Source: CAWCDJ01 sp963836015 (GTDB taxonomy: Bacteria; Acidobacteriota; Terriglobia; Bryobacterales; Bryobacteraceae). Taken from it: DNA of 64,000 bases. The stretch's first letter is position 1. Each line of letters begins with the position of its first letter. Shown in pieces: positions 53,370-62,593 of this stretch. The notes beneath the pieces are model-generated. The model was not told the origin of the DNA, did not search any database, and saw only the letters and a list, made by a program, of their open reading frames with translations. Both the position numbers and the translations under genes were made by a program. Where the stretch lies: contig CAWIIF010000015.1 in NCBI GenBank assembly GCA_963836015.1, positions 1,922,001 through 1,986,000 on the forward strand. Reading direction: 5' to 3'.

Positions 53370-53737
53370 ATGCACGGAATCAATTTGCTGATCTGGGGGA
53401 CGGTCCCGGCGCCGGTGGGGCCGGTGAATGTGTTCGGCATGCACCGGAGGATCGCAAAGGGGTGGAAGGCGGAGGTGGTGGCCGGCATCGGAGCATCCGC
53501 CGCCGATACGCTTTACGGCACGATCGCGGGGCTCAGCATGGGTTTTTCATTGCGCTGCTCATTCGCGAAATCTTCTGGATCCGGCTGTTCGGCGGCAATC
53601 CGCTGATCGGGATCGGCGTCGTGTATTTACTCCGGCCGCCCCGGGCACGTCGGCCTTTCTCTTGAACCTGACGAATCCGACGAGGGTGCTCTCGTTCCTC
53701 GCGGTCCTGGCGGCGCTCCGGATGGACGAAGAGCGGG
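53370..53737 (+). pseudogene. LysE-type exporter relic with two frameshifts
   Basis: An ATG with AGGAGCACC upstream opens MHGINLLIWGTVPAPVGPVN, followed by FGMHRRIAKGWKAEVVAGIG and ASAADTLYGTIAGLSMGFS, the first helices of a LysE/RhtB exporter. The family pattern then moves to a second frame (FFIALLIREIFWIRLFGGNP) and a third (FLLNLTNPTRVLSFLAVLAA). No single frame encodes the protein. The first shift is near 53540, the second near 53640. Confidence 0.8.
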
Positions 53738-53801
53738 GCGCAAACGTGCCAGTGTGGAGCGCGGCAAGCTGCACGGAGTGTGATTTCGCAAAGGGGCAAA
53801 C

Positions 53802-53854
53802 CAGGGACAGGCGAATGTTTCGCAAGTGCGGCGAAAATTCGATGCCTGTCCCTG
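53802..53854. repeat. long REP-like hairpin
   Basis: CAGGGACAGGC (53802-53812) and GCCTGTCCCTG (53844-53854) form a perfect 11-bp outer stem. Inside, GAATGTTTCGC and GCGAAAATTC extend it with one bulge. It lies after the LysE relic and before the nucleotidyltransferase gene. Confidence 0.6.
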
Positions 53855-53921
53855 CTTTGCGGCGCGAGCTTGGCAGCGCGGTCCATTTACCGGGCGGCAT
53901 CCTTTATAATTCAAAAACAAT

Positions 53922-54857
53922 ATGCCGCCGACGGTGCAGCAGAAATTCAGCGCGGCGCTGGACTCCCTGATCGAACGGGTCAGGGGGGACCGCTCGGTTC
54001 TGGCGGCCATCCTGTGCGGGAGCCTGTCGCACGATACGGTTTGGGCGAAATCCGACATCGACCTGGTGCTGGTGACGATCGACGATAAGAAGACTGCCAA
54101 CGGGGACCTCGCCCTGTATGCGGACGGGATCAACGTGCATACGCTGCTGATGCCGCGGGCGGAGTTTCGAAAGATCGTGGAAGGGTCGATCCGGAATTCG
54201 TTCGGGCACTCGTTTCTGGCGAAGGGGCGACTGCTCTACACCCACGACGAATCGATTGCGGAGATGTGCTCGGAGCTGCAGAGAGCGGGCGAGCGCGATA
54301 CGCAGCTGCAGCTGCTGGGGGCGGCCACCCACGCGCTGCCATCGATCTACAAAGCCCACAAGTGGCTGCTCACGCGGGGGGATCTCGAGTACACGGCGCT
54401 GTGGATCCTCTACGCGGCGAACTCGCTGGCGAAGGTGGAGGTGCTGGGGGCGCGGCTGCTGCTGGATCGCGAAGCGCTGCCGCAGGCGATGAAGCTGAAT
54501 CCCGGCTTCTTTCAGGTTGTGTATACCGACCTGCTCAACACGAAGAAGACGAGGAAATCCGTGGAGGGCGCGCTGGCGGCGATCGACGGCTACCTGGCGC
54601 GGCGCGCGGCGACGCTGTTCGCGCCGGTGATCGAACATCTGCAGGAGGTGGGCGAGGCGCGGTCGGCCACGGAGATCGAGGACCACTTCCGGCGCAACTT
54701 CGGGATCGAGGGAGTCACGGGGGCCTGCGAGTACCTGGCGGACCAGGGGCTGATCGGCAAGGCGCCGCTGCCGGTGCGATTGACGAAGAAGAGCAATGTG
54801 GACGTGGAGGAACTGGCGTTCTTTCACGGAACGAAGGCGGGCGATGGCGGGTACTAG
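53922..54857 (+). CDS. nucleotidyltransferase-like protein, 311 aa
   Basis: The N-terminal domain has the polymerase-beta-type signature CGSLSHDTVWAKSDIDLVLV, where GS and the two Asp are expected to bind nucleotide and metal. The next about 200 residues are helical (SIYKAHKWLLTRGDLEYTAL), and the C-terminus looks like a winged helix (FRRNFGIEGVTGACEYLADQ). Function is unknown; related proteins modify small molecules or other proteins. It overlaps uvrA by 14 bases. Confidence 0.8.
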   Translation: MPPTVQQKFSAALDSLIERVRGDRSVLAAILCGSLSHDTVWAKSDIDLVLVTIDDKKTANGDLALYADGINVHTLLMPRAEFRKIVEGSIRNSFGHSFLAKGRLLYTHDESIAEMCSELQRAGERDTQLQLLGAATHALPSIYKAHKWLLTRGDLEYTALWILYAANSLAKVEVLGARLLLDREALPQAMKLNPGFFQVVYTDLLNTKKTRKSVEGALAAIDGYLARRAATLFAPVIEHLQEVGEARSATEIEDHFRRNFGIEGVTGACEYLADQGLIGKAPLPVRLTKKSNVDVEELAFFHGTKAGDGGY

Positions 54858-57753
54858 CGGGGCCAGGCGGGGCGCGCGGCCGGCCGCGCACCGGACCACC
54901 ATCGCGGTGCAGGGTGCGCGGGTCCACAACCTCAAGAACATCTCGGTGGAACTGCCTCGCGACAGCCTGATCGTGGTGACGGGGCTCTCGGGCTCGGGGA
55001 AGTCGAGCCTGGCCTTCGACACGATTTACGCTGAAGGACAGCGGCGGTATCTGGATTCGCTTTCGACTTACGCCAAGCGGTTCGTGGCGCAGGTGGCGAA
55101 GCCGGATGTCGATTTCATCTTCGGACTCTCGCCGGTGATCTCGATCGAACAGAAGACGACGGGGAGCAATCCGCGCTCGACGGTGGGAACGATGACGGAC
55201 ATCGCGAGCTACCTGAACCTGCTGTTCGCGACGATTGCGGAGCCGCACTGCCCGCGGACTGGGGAGCGCGTGGCCAGCCGGACGGCGAACCAGATTCTGG
55301 AAGCGATTCTGGCGCTGCCGGAAGGGACCGAGATCGAACTGCGCGCGCCGGTGTTCCCGGTCTACGGGGAAGAGCTGGATTTCGTGTTCACGGAGGTTCG
55401 CAAGAAGGGGTGCCGGGAGATGGTGATCGACGGCCGGAGGGTGGACCTGGCGGCCGAGGCCCCAGTGGACGAAGGCGCGGTGCGGAACATGGACGCGGTG
55501 GTGGACCGATTCGCGGCCAGCCCCAAGCACGAAAAGGCCATCAAGGCGGGAATCGCGGCCACGCTGCTGGTGGGCGACGGACTGATGCAGGTGCAGGTGC
55601 TGCGGGGAGCGGGCAAAGCCGAGGCGGAACGGTTTTACAAGGGACTGTGCAGCGCCACGCACCATTTTGTTTACGGCGGGGTCGAGCCCGAGTACTTCAT
55701 GTTCAACAACCCGGAGAGCGCCTGCCGGACGTGCGGAGGGCTGGGAGTCCACAAAATCACGCATCCGGAACTGCTGGTGCCGGATCCGAAGCGGAGCATC
55801 CTGGGCGGCTGTTTCCTGCGCGAGGCATTCCGATACAACCCGGACACGTGGGATGGCCGGGTGATGTACAGCCTGTCCCGCGGGATGGGTTTCTCGCTCG
55901 AGACGCCGTGGGAGAAGCTGCCGGAGAAGGCGCGGCACGCGATTCTGTACGGCGTGGAAAAGAAGATGCGGATCTCGGTGCCGCCCGACGCGAAGGTGAA
56001 GCGGGAGGAGTGGGAGCGGCAGGAGGTGGGGTTCGGAGGGATTGCGCGGCGCATCGAACGGCACTATCGCCGTTACCGGCAGCGGGGCGAAGCGAGCTCC
56101 GGCATGGAAGAGTGGCTGGACAAAGTGATGGTGGAGCGCACCTGCCCGGACTGCAAGGGCGCGCGGCTGCGGGCGACGAGGCTGCTGTTCACCATCGCGG
56201 GGAAATCGATCCACGATGTGGGCGGTCTCAACTTCGACGAACTGCAGGCGTTTCTGGGCGGCCTGAAGCCGGCGGGGCGCGGGGCGGATGCGGGGCGGCA
56301 GGTGCTGACGGAGATCCGCGCGCGGGTGGAGCTGCTGCTGGGGATCGGGCTCGACTACCTGAACCTCAACCGGCGTGCGAGCACGCTTTCCGGAGGCGAG
56401 TCGCAGCGGATACGGCTCTCGACGCAGATCGGCTCGGGGCTGATGGGAATGCTGTACGTGCTGGACGAGCCGAGCATCGGGCTGCATCCGAAGGACAACG
56501 TGAAGATGATCGCGACGCTCGAGAGCCTGCGCGACATCGGCAATACGGTGATCGTGGTGGAGCACGACGAGGACACGATCCGCGCGGCGGACCACATCCT
56601 CGAGATGGGGCCGGGGCCGGGGATCCACGGCGGGAGGGTGGTGGCGCAGGGGACGCTCGACGACATCACGGGGTGCGAGGAATCGCCGACCGGGCAGTTC
56701 CTTTCGGGAAGCCGGCGGATCGCCACGCCGAAGCGGCGCCGCAAGAGCGGCAGCAAGGTGCTGACGGTGCGGCGGGCGCGCGAGAACAACTTGAAAGCGA
56801 TCGACGTGAGCTTTCCGCTGAACACGCTGGTGGCGATCACGGGCGCATCGGGCTCGGGGAAGAGCACGCTGATCAACGAGATCGTGTACAAGGCGCTGTG
56901 GAAGCGGCTGGTGGATACGCGGACGCTGCCCGGGGACCACGACGGGCTGGAGGGCGCCGAGCACGTGCACAAGGTCGTGAACATCGACCAGGCGCCGATC
57001 GGGCGGAACAGCCGCTCGAACCCGGCGACGTACATCGGGTTTTACGACGGGATCCGCGAGCTGTTCGCGCGGGCGCCGCTATCGGTGGAGCGCGGGTATA
57101 AGGCGGGGCGTTTCAGTTTCAACGTGAAGGGAGGGCGGTGCGAGGAGTGCCAGGGCGAGGGCGTGATCACGACGCAGCTCTACTTCATGCCGGACGTGGA
57201 GGTGACGTGCGTCGCCTGCAAAGGCGCTCGCTTCGGGGCGGAAACGCTGGAGGTGACGTGGCGCGGGAAGACGATCACGGAGGTGCTCAACATGCCGGTG
57301 GAAGAGGGCGTGGGCTTCTTCGCGGACGAGCCTTCGGTGAGCAAGAAGATCGAAGTGCTGAACGACCTGGGGCTGGGGTACCTGACGCTGGGGCAGTCGG
57401 CCACGACGCTTTCGGGCGGGGAGGCGCAGCGGATCAAGATCGCGTCGGAGCTGGCGAAGCTGCAGCGGTCGAAGCACACGGTCTACATTCTCGACGAGCC
57501 GACCACGGGGCTGCACCTGGCGGACGTCGAGCGACTGCTCGAGTGTTTGAACCGGCTGGTGGACGCGGGGCATACGGTGCTGGTGATCGAGCACCATCTC
57601 GACGTGATCAAGACGGCGGACTACATTGTCGATCTGGGGCCGGAGGGCGGACATGCCGGCGGCGAGGTGGTGGTGACGGGAACGCCGGAGCAGGTGGCGG
57701 CGTGCAAGGAGTCGTATACGGGGAGGTATTTGAGGGCGAGGCTGCGTGGGTAA
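54844..57753 (+). CDS. uvrA: excinuclease ABC subunit A (UvrA), divergent type
   Basis: 969 residues from ATG 54844; the longer frame from 54796 reads back into the upstream gene. First ABC half: Walker A GLSGSGKSSLAF, and TLSGGESQRIRLSTQIGSG with YVLDEPSIGLHP. Second half: GASGSGKSTLI, then TTLSGGEAQRIKIASELAKL and LDEPTTGLHLADVERL. Cys pairs for zinc are CRTCGG, CPDCKG, CEECQG and CVACKG. The motif PVISIEQKTTGSNPRSTVGT differs slightly from the common form, so it may be a paralogue. UvrA finds bulky DNA damage together with UvrB. Confidence 0.95.
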   Translation: MAGTSGARRGARPAAHRTTIAVQGARVHNLKNISVELPRDSLIVVTGLSGSGKSSLAFDTIYAEGQRRYLDSLSTYAKRFVAQVAKPDVDFIFGLSPVISIEQKTTGSNPRSTVGTMTDIASYLNLLFATIAEPHCPRTGERVASRTANQILEAILALPEGTEIELRAPVFPVYGEELDFVFTEVRKKGCREMVIDGRRVDLAAEAPVDEGAVRNMDAVVDRFAASPKHEKAIKAGIAATLLVGDGLMQVQVLRGAGKAEAERFYKGLCSATHHFVYGGVEPEYFMFNNPESACRTCGGLGVHKITHPELLVPDPKRSILGGCFLREAFRYNPDTWDGRVMYSLSRGMGFSLETPWEKLPEKARHAILYGVEKKMRISVPPDAKVKREEWERQEVGFGGIARRIERHYRRYRQRGEASSGMEEWLDKVMVERTCPDCKGARLRATRLLFTIAGKSIHDVGGLNFDELQAFLGGLKPAGRGADAGRQVLTEIRARVELLLGIGLDYLNLNRRASTLSGGESQRIRLSTQIGSGLMGMLYVLDEPSIGLHPKDNVKMIATLESLRDIGNTVIVVEHDEDTIRAADHILEMGPGPGIHGGRVVAQGTLDDITGCEESPTGQFLSGSRRIATPKRRRKSGSKVLTVRRARENNLKAIDVSFPLNTLVAITGASGSGKSTLINEIVYKALWKRLVDTRTLPGDHDGLEGAEHVHKVVNIDQAPIGRNSRSNPATYIGFYDGIRELFARAPLSVERGYKAGRFSFNVKGGRCEECQGEGVITTQLYFMPDVEVTCVACKGARFGAETLEVTWRGKTITEVLNMPVEEGVGFFADEPSVSKKIEVLNDLGLGYLTLGQSATTLSGGEAQRIKIASELAKLQRSKHTVYILDEPTTGLHLADVERLLECLNRLVDAGHTVLVIEHHLDVIKTADYIVDLGPEGGHAGGEVVVTGTPEQVAACKESYTGRYLRARLRG

Positions 57754-58702
57754 TTGGGGATTACGTAGCCTGTCACCGAATTGCGCGCGACCGAATTGCG
57801 CGGTGGTGGGGGCGGGCGCGGTGGGGTGCTATTTCGGGGGGATGCTGGCGCGCGCGGGGGTACGGGTGACCTTGATCGGGCGGGCGGCGCATGTGGACGC
57901 GATTGCGCGGGACGGCCTGCTGCTGGAGGGGGTCCGCGTGAACCAGCGGATACGAGTCGAGGCCTCCACGGAGATCGAAAGGGTGCGCGATGCGGAGGTG
58001 GTGCTGTTTGCGGTGAAGACGGTGGATACGGAAACGGGCGCCCGCGAACTGCATCCGTTTCTTGCGAAGGATGCGGTTCTGCTGAGTTTTCAGAACGGCG
58101 TGGATAATGTCGACCGGATCTTCACGGCGACGGGAATCCGCGCGATTCCGGCGGCGGTGTATGTGGCGGCAGCCATGACCGGTCCGGGACACGTGACGCA
58201 TACGGGCCGCGGGGACCTGATCATCGGGCACAGGGCGGGATGGCCGCGGCAGCCCGATCTAAGGCCGCTGGCCGCGCTGTTCGAGCATGCGGAGATTCCG
58301 TGCCGGATTTCGGACGCCATCGAAGCGGACCTATGGGGCAAGATGGTGATGAACTGCGCGTTCAACGCGATCTCGGCATTGACCCGCGCGAGATACGGCC
58401 GCATTGTCGGGGCTGAGCCGCTGCGTACGGCGATCCGGCGTGCCGTCGCGGAAACGGTGGCGGTCGCACGGGCGGAGGGTGTGTCGCTCTCGGAGCCGGC
58501 CCTGGTGGACGCGGCATTTCAGTTGGGAGAAGTGATGCACGGGGCACTCTCTTCGACGGCGCAGGATATCGCCCGCGGGAAGCGGACGGAGATCGATTCG
58601 TTGAACGGCTTCGTCGCGCGGCGCGGGGCGGCGCACGGAATCCCGACGCCGGTGAACGACACACTCACCGCACTGGTTCAACTGCTGGAGCAGGCGGGCT
58701 AG
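57746..58702 (+). CDS. ketopantoate reductase-like (PanE/ApbA family) protein
   Basis: About 318 residues. The NADP-binding motif VVGAGAVGCYFGGMLARAGV starts near residue 20. The second domain has GKMVMNCAFNAISALTRARY with the catalytic Lys and Asn, and ARGKRTEIDSLNGFVARRGA with the Glu. It may reduce ketopantoate to pantoate or a similar 2-keto acid. The start is uncertain: GTG 57746 overlaps uvrA but reads through the 31-bp repeat (57752), while GTG 57803 begins next to the nucleotide fold with nothing upstream. Confidence 0.85.
   Translation: MGNWGLRSLSPNCARPNCAVVGAGAVGCYFGGMLARAGVRVTLIGRAAHVDAIARDGLLLEGVRVNQRIRVEASTEIERVRDAEVVLFAVKTVDTETGARELHPFLAKDAVLLSFQNGVDNVDRIFTATGIRAIPAAVYVAAAMTGPGHVTHTGRGDLIIGHRAGWPRQPDLRPLAALFEHAEIPCRISDAIEADLWGKMVMNCAFNAISALTRARYGRIVGAEPLRTAIRRAVAETVAVARAEGVSLSEPALVDAAFQLGEVMHGALSSTAQDIARGKRTEIDSLNGFVARRGAAHGIPTPVNDTLTALVQLLEQAG
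57752..57782. repeat. dispersed 31-bp repeat, copy 2
   Basis: Matches 7665-7695 at 30 of 31 positions. It lies across the junction of uvrA and the ketopantoate reductase-like gene, in the same orientation as copy 1. Confidence 0.7.
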
Positions 58703-58778
58703 TATTTTTCGAGTATTGCCGGAATTCCGCGATTCGCATATTCTCGCCTGAAGCAGAGAGAGAGGGGAATCTACCAGG

Positions 58779-61700
58779 ATGAGAACGTGCATTCTTGCGC
58801 TAGTCGTGTGCCTCGCGGCAAGTGCTCAGGATACCAGTGCCATTTTGGAGGGCCAGATCACGGACGCGAGCGGCGCGGCGATCTCGAACGCAGTGGTGCG
58901 CGCGGTCAACCGGAACACGGGCTATACACGGGAACAGGCTGCCACACGGTCGGGGACCTATCACCTGGCGCTGCCGGTCGGCGAGTACGATGTGCGGGTG
59001 AGCGCGCCGAAGTTCGCGGAGTACGAGCGGGCGGGCCTGTCACTCGAGGTGAGCCGGACGGTGCGGGTGGACGTGCAACTACAGGTGGCGAAAGAGAAGG
59101 ACGTAGTGACCGTTACGGGGACGGCGGCGGCGGTGGATTCCGGATCCAACGTGATCGGCAACGTGGTGACGGGCCGCGAGCTGGTGGATCTTCCACTCAA
59201 CGGGCGCAACTTCACGCAGCTCGGGCTGCTGCAGCCCGGGGTCGCGCCGCTGACGGCGGGACTGGCGGAGGCGGGCGGAACGCTGCGCTCCGGGCAGGCG
59301 TACGCGGTGAACGGGCAGCGGCCCGAATCGAACAGCTACCTGCTCGACGGCGTTACGAATGTAAATCGCGTCGATGGCGGGTATGCGCTGCGCACGCCGG
59401 TGGACGCGATCCAGGAATTCCGCATCCTCACCGAGACGGCCCCCGCAGAATACGGAGGGACGGCGGGGGCCACGACCACGGTGGTGACGCGGTCGGGCGG
59501 CAACGATCTCCACGGGACGGTGTACGAGTTTTTGCGGAACGACGCGGTGGATGCGCGAAACTTCTTCGCGGCAAGCACCGAGCCGCTGAAGCAGAACCAG
59601 TTCGGCGCGACGCTGGGCGGCCCGGTGCGCCGCAATCGGGATTTCCTGTTCGGCTTTTATGAAGGCTTTCGCAACCGGCAGGGCATCACGCAGAGCACGA
59701 CGGTGCCGAGCGACGCACAGCGGGCGGGCGATTTTTCGGGGCTTCCGTCTCCGCTGATCAACTACTTCACGGGGCAGCCGTTTCCCGGCAACCGCATTCC
59801 GGCGGAGGCCATGAGCCCGATGGCGCTCAGCCTTTTGAGCTTCTATCCGCACGCCAACGCGGGTCCGAATCTTTTCGCGACCACGCAGACGATGACCAAC
59901 AACGCAGACCAGGGAGGGCTGCGCTTCGATCACGTAGTGAGCGCGAGCGACCAGGTGTCGGCGCATTACACGCGATCCTCGGGCGCGAACGTAAATCCGC
60001 TCTCGGTGAAGGGCGCGAATGTGCCGGGATTCCCGGTGGGCGAGGATTTGGGCCCGCAAAGCGCGTCGGTGTCCGAGACGCACCTTTTCGGCGGGGCCAC
60101 GGTCAATGACTTCCGGGTGGGATTCTTCCGCAACGCGTTCGTCACGGATCAGCCGCTGAACCACACTTCGCCGCGGCAGCTAGGATTCAACTACGACAGC
60201 ACGCTGGCGGCTGCGCAGGGGCCGCCGTTCCTGATCATCAGCGGATACGCCAACGCCGGCGATCCGATTACGGGGCCGCGCGACACGGCGCAGAACACAT
60301 ACGAAATTCACGATGGCCTTTCGCACGTGACGGGCCGCCACAGCCTGAAGGTCGGGGTGGACTTCCGGCGCAGCCAGATCAACATGACCGAGGGGATCGC
60401 ATCGAACGGCTTCTTCGTGTTCGCGCCGTTCCCGGCGAGCGATCCGTTTGCGAGTTTCCTGCTGGGCTTCCCGGTGGTCTTCTTCCAGGGCGGCGGCGAC
60501 ATGAACCGCGGACTGCGCAACATCGACGCAGCGGGCTATGCGCAGGACGAATGGCGCGCCACGCCGAGGCTGACGTTGAATTTCGGCGTGCGCTACGAGG
60601 TGGACACGCCGTTCACGGACATTCGCAACCGCATGAACTCCTGGTCGCCCGGCAAGCAATCGCAGGTGTTTCCGAACTCACCCAAGGGCCTGCTGTTCCC
60701 GGGCGACCCCGGTGTGCCGGACGGCATCGCGCCGGTCTACTGGAAGGGCATCATGCCGCGGGTGGGGGTGGCGTTCGACCCCACCGGGTCGGGAAAGACG
60801 TCGATCCGCGCCGCATACGGGATCTTCTATGATTCGGTTACTAACGGAGTCGGCGGTCCGCTGCAGGCGCCACTGAGCGCGCTTCCGTGGACGCAGGCGC
60901 GGCAACTCGGAGCGCCTGTGAATTTCGCGGACCCGTGGCAGGGGCAAAATCCGTTCTCGCTGAATTCGTTTCCGCAGCCGACCACGGTGCTGACCGTTGA
61001 AAACGGCATGCGGCCGCCGTATGCGCAGAACTGGAACCTATCCGTGCAGCATTCTTTCGGCGAATACCTGCTGGACGTGCGGTATATCGGCAATAAAGGG
61101 ACGCGCCTGCCGCGCATGATCGAGGCCAATCCGGCGGTGTACGGGCCGGGCGCGACGGCGGAGAATGCGGACCAGCGCCGGATGTATGCGGGATGCCACG
61201 GCACGAGCGGCCCGTGCGATTTCGCGTCGGTGGGGCTGGTGACGGACTCGACCAGCTCGACGTACCATGCTGCGCAGGCGTCTTTCTCACGACGGTTCCG
61301 CGACGGCCTGGGGTTTCTGGCATCGTACACGTTCTCAAAATCGCTGGATTACGTTTCGAGCTTCAACGTGGCGGGATCGGCGCCGAAACTGGTAGCAGGG
61401 GAAAACGACCTCGCGCAGAATCCGTTCGACCTGAATGCGGAGCACGGGCCGTCGCTGTTCGACGCGCGCCACCGCTTCGTGTTTAGCGGCAGCTACGAAC
61501 TGCCGTGGGGCGGATTGCAGTTGAACACCATCGCGAGCTTCTCTTCGAGCACGCCGTTCACGGTATACGACAGCGCGAACGTTGCGCTCCAGGGCAGCTC
61601 GCCGGAGATCACGGGATTTTACTCCAGCCGGCCGGACCTGATCGGAGACCCGAACGCGGGGCCGCACACGGCGGACCAGTGGGTGAGCGCCGCGGCGTTC

Positions 61701-61976
61701 CGTCGGCTGGACCCGAATACGCAGGCGGGGCAATTCGGCAGTGAAGGCCGCAACGTAGTGCGCGGGCCGGGCATCGCCAACCTGGACGCATCGCTGCTGA
61801 AGACCTTTGCGCTGCGGGAGCGCGCGCGGCTGCAATTCCGCGCCGAGGTGTTCAACCTGCTCAACCATGCGAATTTCGGTCTGCCGGATAACGACCTGGC
61901 TTCGCCGAACTTCGGGCGAGTGCTCGCCGCGGGTCCGCCGCGGCTGCTGCAGTTCGGCGCAAAATTGTTGTTCTGA
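58779..61976 (+). CDS. Oar-type TonB-dependent outer membrane receptor
   Basis: 1065 residues. After the signal (CILALVVCLAASAQ) comes a CarboxypepD_reg domain (ILEGQITDASGAAISNAVVR), then a plug domain (VDLPLNGRNFTQLGLLQPGV, and AYAVNGQRPESNSYLLDGVT) and a long beta barrel (NQFGATLGGPVRRNRDFLFG). The C-terminus RLLQFGAKLLF ends in Phe, as barrel proteins do. The family is expanded in acidobacteria and imports oligosaccharides or peptides; the ligand is unknown. The short gap (17 bases) to the AhpD-like gene suggests joint transcription. Confidence 0.94.
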   Translation: MRTCILALVVCLAASAQDTSAILEGQITDASGAAISNAVVRAVNRNTGYTREQAATRSGTYHLALPVGEYDVRVSAPKFAEYERAGLSLEVSRTVRVDVQLQVAKEKDVVTVTGTAAAVDSGSNVIGNVVTGRELVDLPLNGRNFTQLGLLQPGVAPLTAGLAEAGGTLRSGQAYAVNGQRPESNSYLLDGVTNVNRVDGGYALRTPVDAIQEFRILTETAPAEYGGTAGATTTVVTRSGGNDLHGTVYEFLRNDAVDARNFFAASTEPLKQNQFGATLGGPVRRNRDFLFGFYEGFRNRQGITQSTTVPSDAQRAGDFSGLPSPLINYFTGQPFPGNRIPAEAMSPMALSLLSFYPHANAGPNLFATTQTMTNNADQGGLRFDHVVSASDQVSAHYTRSSGANVNPLSVKGANVPGFPVGEDLGPQSASVSETHLFGGATVNDFRVGFFRNAFVTDQPLNHTSPRQLGFNYDSTLAAAQGPPFLIISGYANAGDPITGPRDTAQNTYEIHDGLSHVTGRHSLKVGVDFRRSQINMTEGIASNGFFVFAPFPASDPFASFLLGFPVVFFQGGGDMNRGLRNIDAAGYAQDEWRATPRLTLNFGVRYEVDTPFTDIRNRMNSWSPGKQSQVFPNSPKGLLFPGDPGVPDGIAPVYWKGIMPRVGVAFDPTGSGKTSIRAAYGIFYDSVTNGVGGPLQAPLSALPWTQARQLGAPVNFADPWQGQNPFSLNSFPQPTTVLTVENGMRPPYAQNWNLSVQHSFGEYLLDVRYIGNKGTRLPRMIEANPAVYGPGATAENADQRRMYAGCHGTSGPCDFASVGLVTDSTSSTYHAAQASFSRRFRDGLGFLASYTFSKSLDYVSSFNVAGSAPKLVAGENDLAQNPFDLNAEHGPSLFDARHRFVFSGSYELPWGGLQLNTIASFSSSTPFTVYDSANVALQGSSPEITGFYSSRPDLIGDPNAGPHTADQWVSAAAFRRLDPNTQAGQFGSEGRNVVRGPGIANLDASLLKTFALRERARLQFRAEVFNLLNHANFGLPDNDLASPNFGRVLAAGPPRLLQFGAKLLF

Positions 61977-61993
61977 GCAGTTCCCGAGGAGCC

Positions 61994-62593
61994 ATGATGA
62001 AGCCGATGTTTCTTCCGGAGGTAGAGCAGAACCCGAAGCCGGGCCCTTACGCGGACCTGATCCGCGGAATGCAGGAGAGGGGCGCCGAGTATCCACAGAT
62101 CTGGCACCTGTTCGCGTACCTGCCCAAAGCCACCGAGCACCTGGCGCGATTCACGCAGGAGATCCTGCGCGGGCCGGGGCCGTTTCCGCCGGGTATTCGC
62201 GAGCTGATCGCGGCGTACACGTCGGTGCGCAACGAGTGCCCGTTCTGACTGAAGTCGCACGCCGCAGTTGCGGCGGAACTGCTGGGGGACGAGGAACTGG
62301 TGCAGGGAGTCATGCGCGATCTGGAAACGTCAAAGCTCGACGAACGGCATAAAGCGCTGCTGCGCTTCGTGGACAAGGTGAATCGGGAATCTCCAACGAT
62401 TACGGCGGAAGACATGAGACCCTTGTATGCGGCCGGATGGAATGATGAGGCGATCTATTTCGCGGTAACGGTGTGCGCGCTGTTCAATTTCTATAACCGC
62501 TGGATCGATGCGACGGGGGTTCACGCCCTCTCTGAAGAGGCCCATCGCGAAGGCGGGAAGCGGACCGCGATGCACGGCTATGCCCGCAGTTAA
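61994..62593 (+). CDS. AhpD-like protein, likely selenoprotein (in-frame UGA in CxxU)
   Basis: The frame from ATG 61994 (GAGGAGCC upstream) is cut by TGA at 62246-62248 but continues in the same frame to 62593, 199 residues in all. Around the TGA the protein reads NECPF-(U)-LKSHAAVAAELL, where this family has ECxxCxxxH, the redox centre of the AhpD/carboxymuconolactone decarboxylase fold. The UGA takes the place of the second Cys, codon 85. Before and after it the domain is normal (LPKATEHLARFTQEILRGPG, and WNDEAIYFAVTVCALFNFYN). A hairpin starts 12 bases past the UGA. The sequence fits selenocysteine better than decay, as nothing else is broken. Confidence 0.85.
62260..62275 (+). promoter_or_regulatory. 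candidate bacterial SECIS hairpin
   Basis: CGCCGC (62260-62265), loop AGTT, GCGGCG (62270-62275): a perfect 6-bp stem. The loop begins 17 bases after the UGA and has G as its second base, both within the known bacterial SECIS pattern. Outer AGT/ACT pairing may extend it. Confidence 0.6.

Noticed and set aside
54715..56970. 751-codon open frame on the minus strand
   Set aside because: Antisense shadow of uvrA in GC-rich DNA. Arg/His-rich, no motif, no ribosome site.
61994..62248. Short 84-aa gene ending at the UGA
   Set aside because: The domain continues in the same frame across the UGA with the expected residues, so the stop reading is less likely than selenocysteine.
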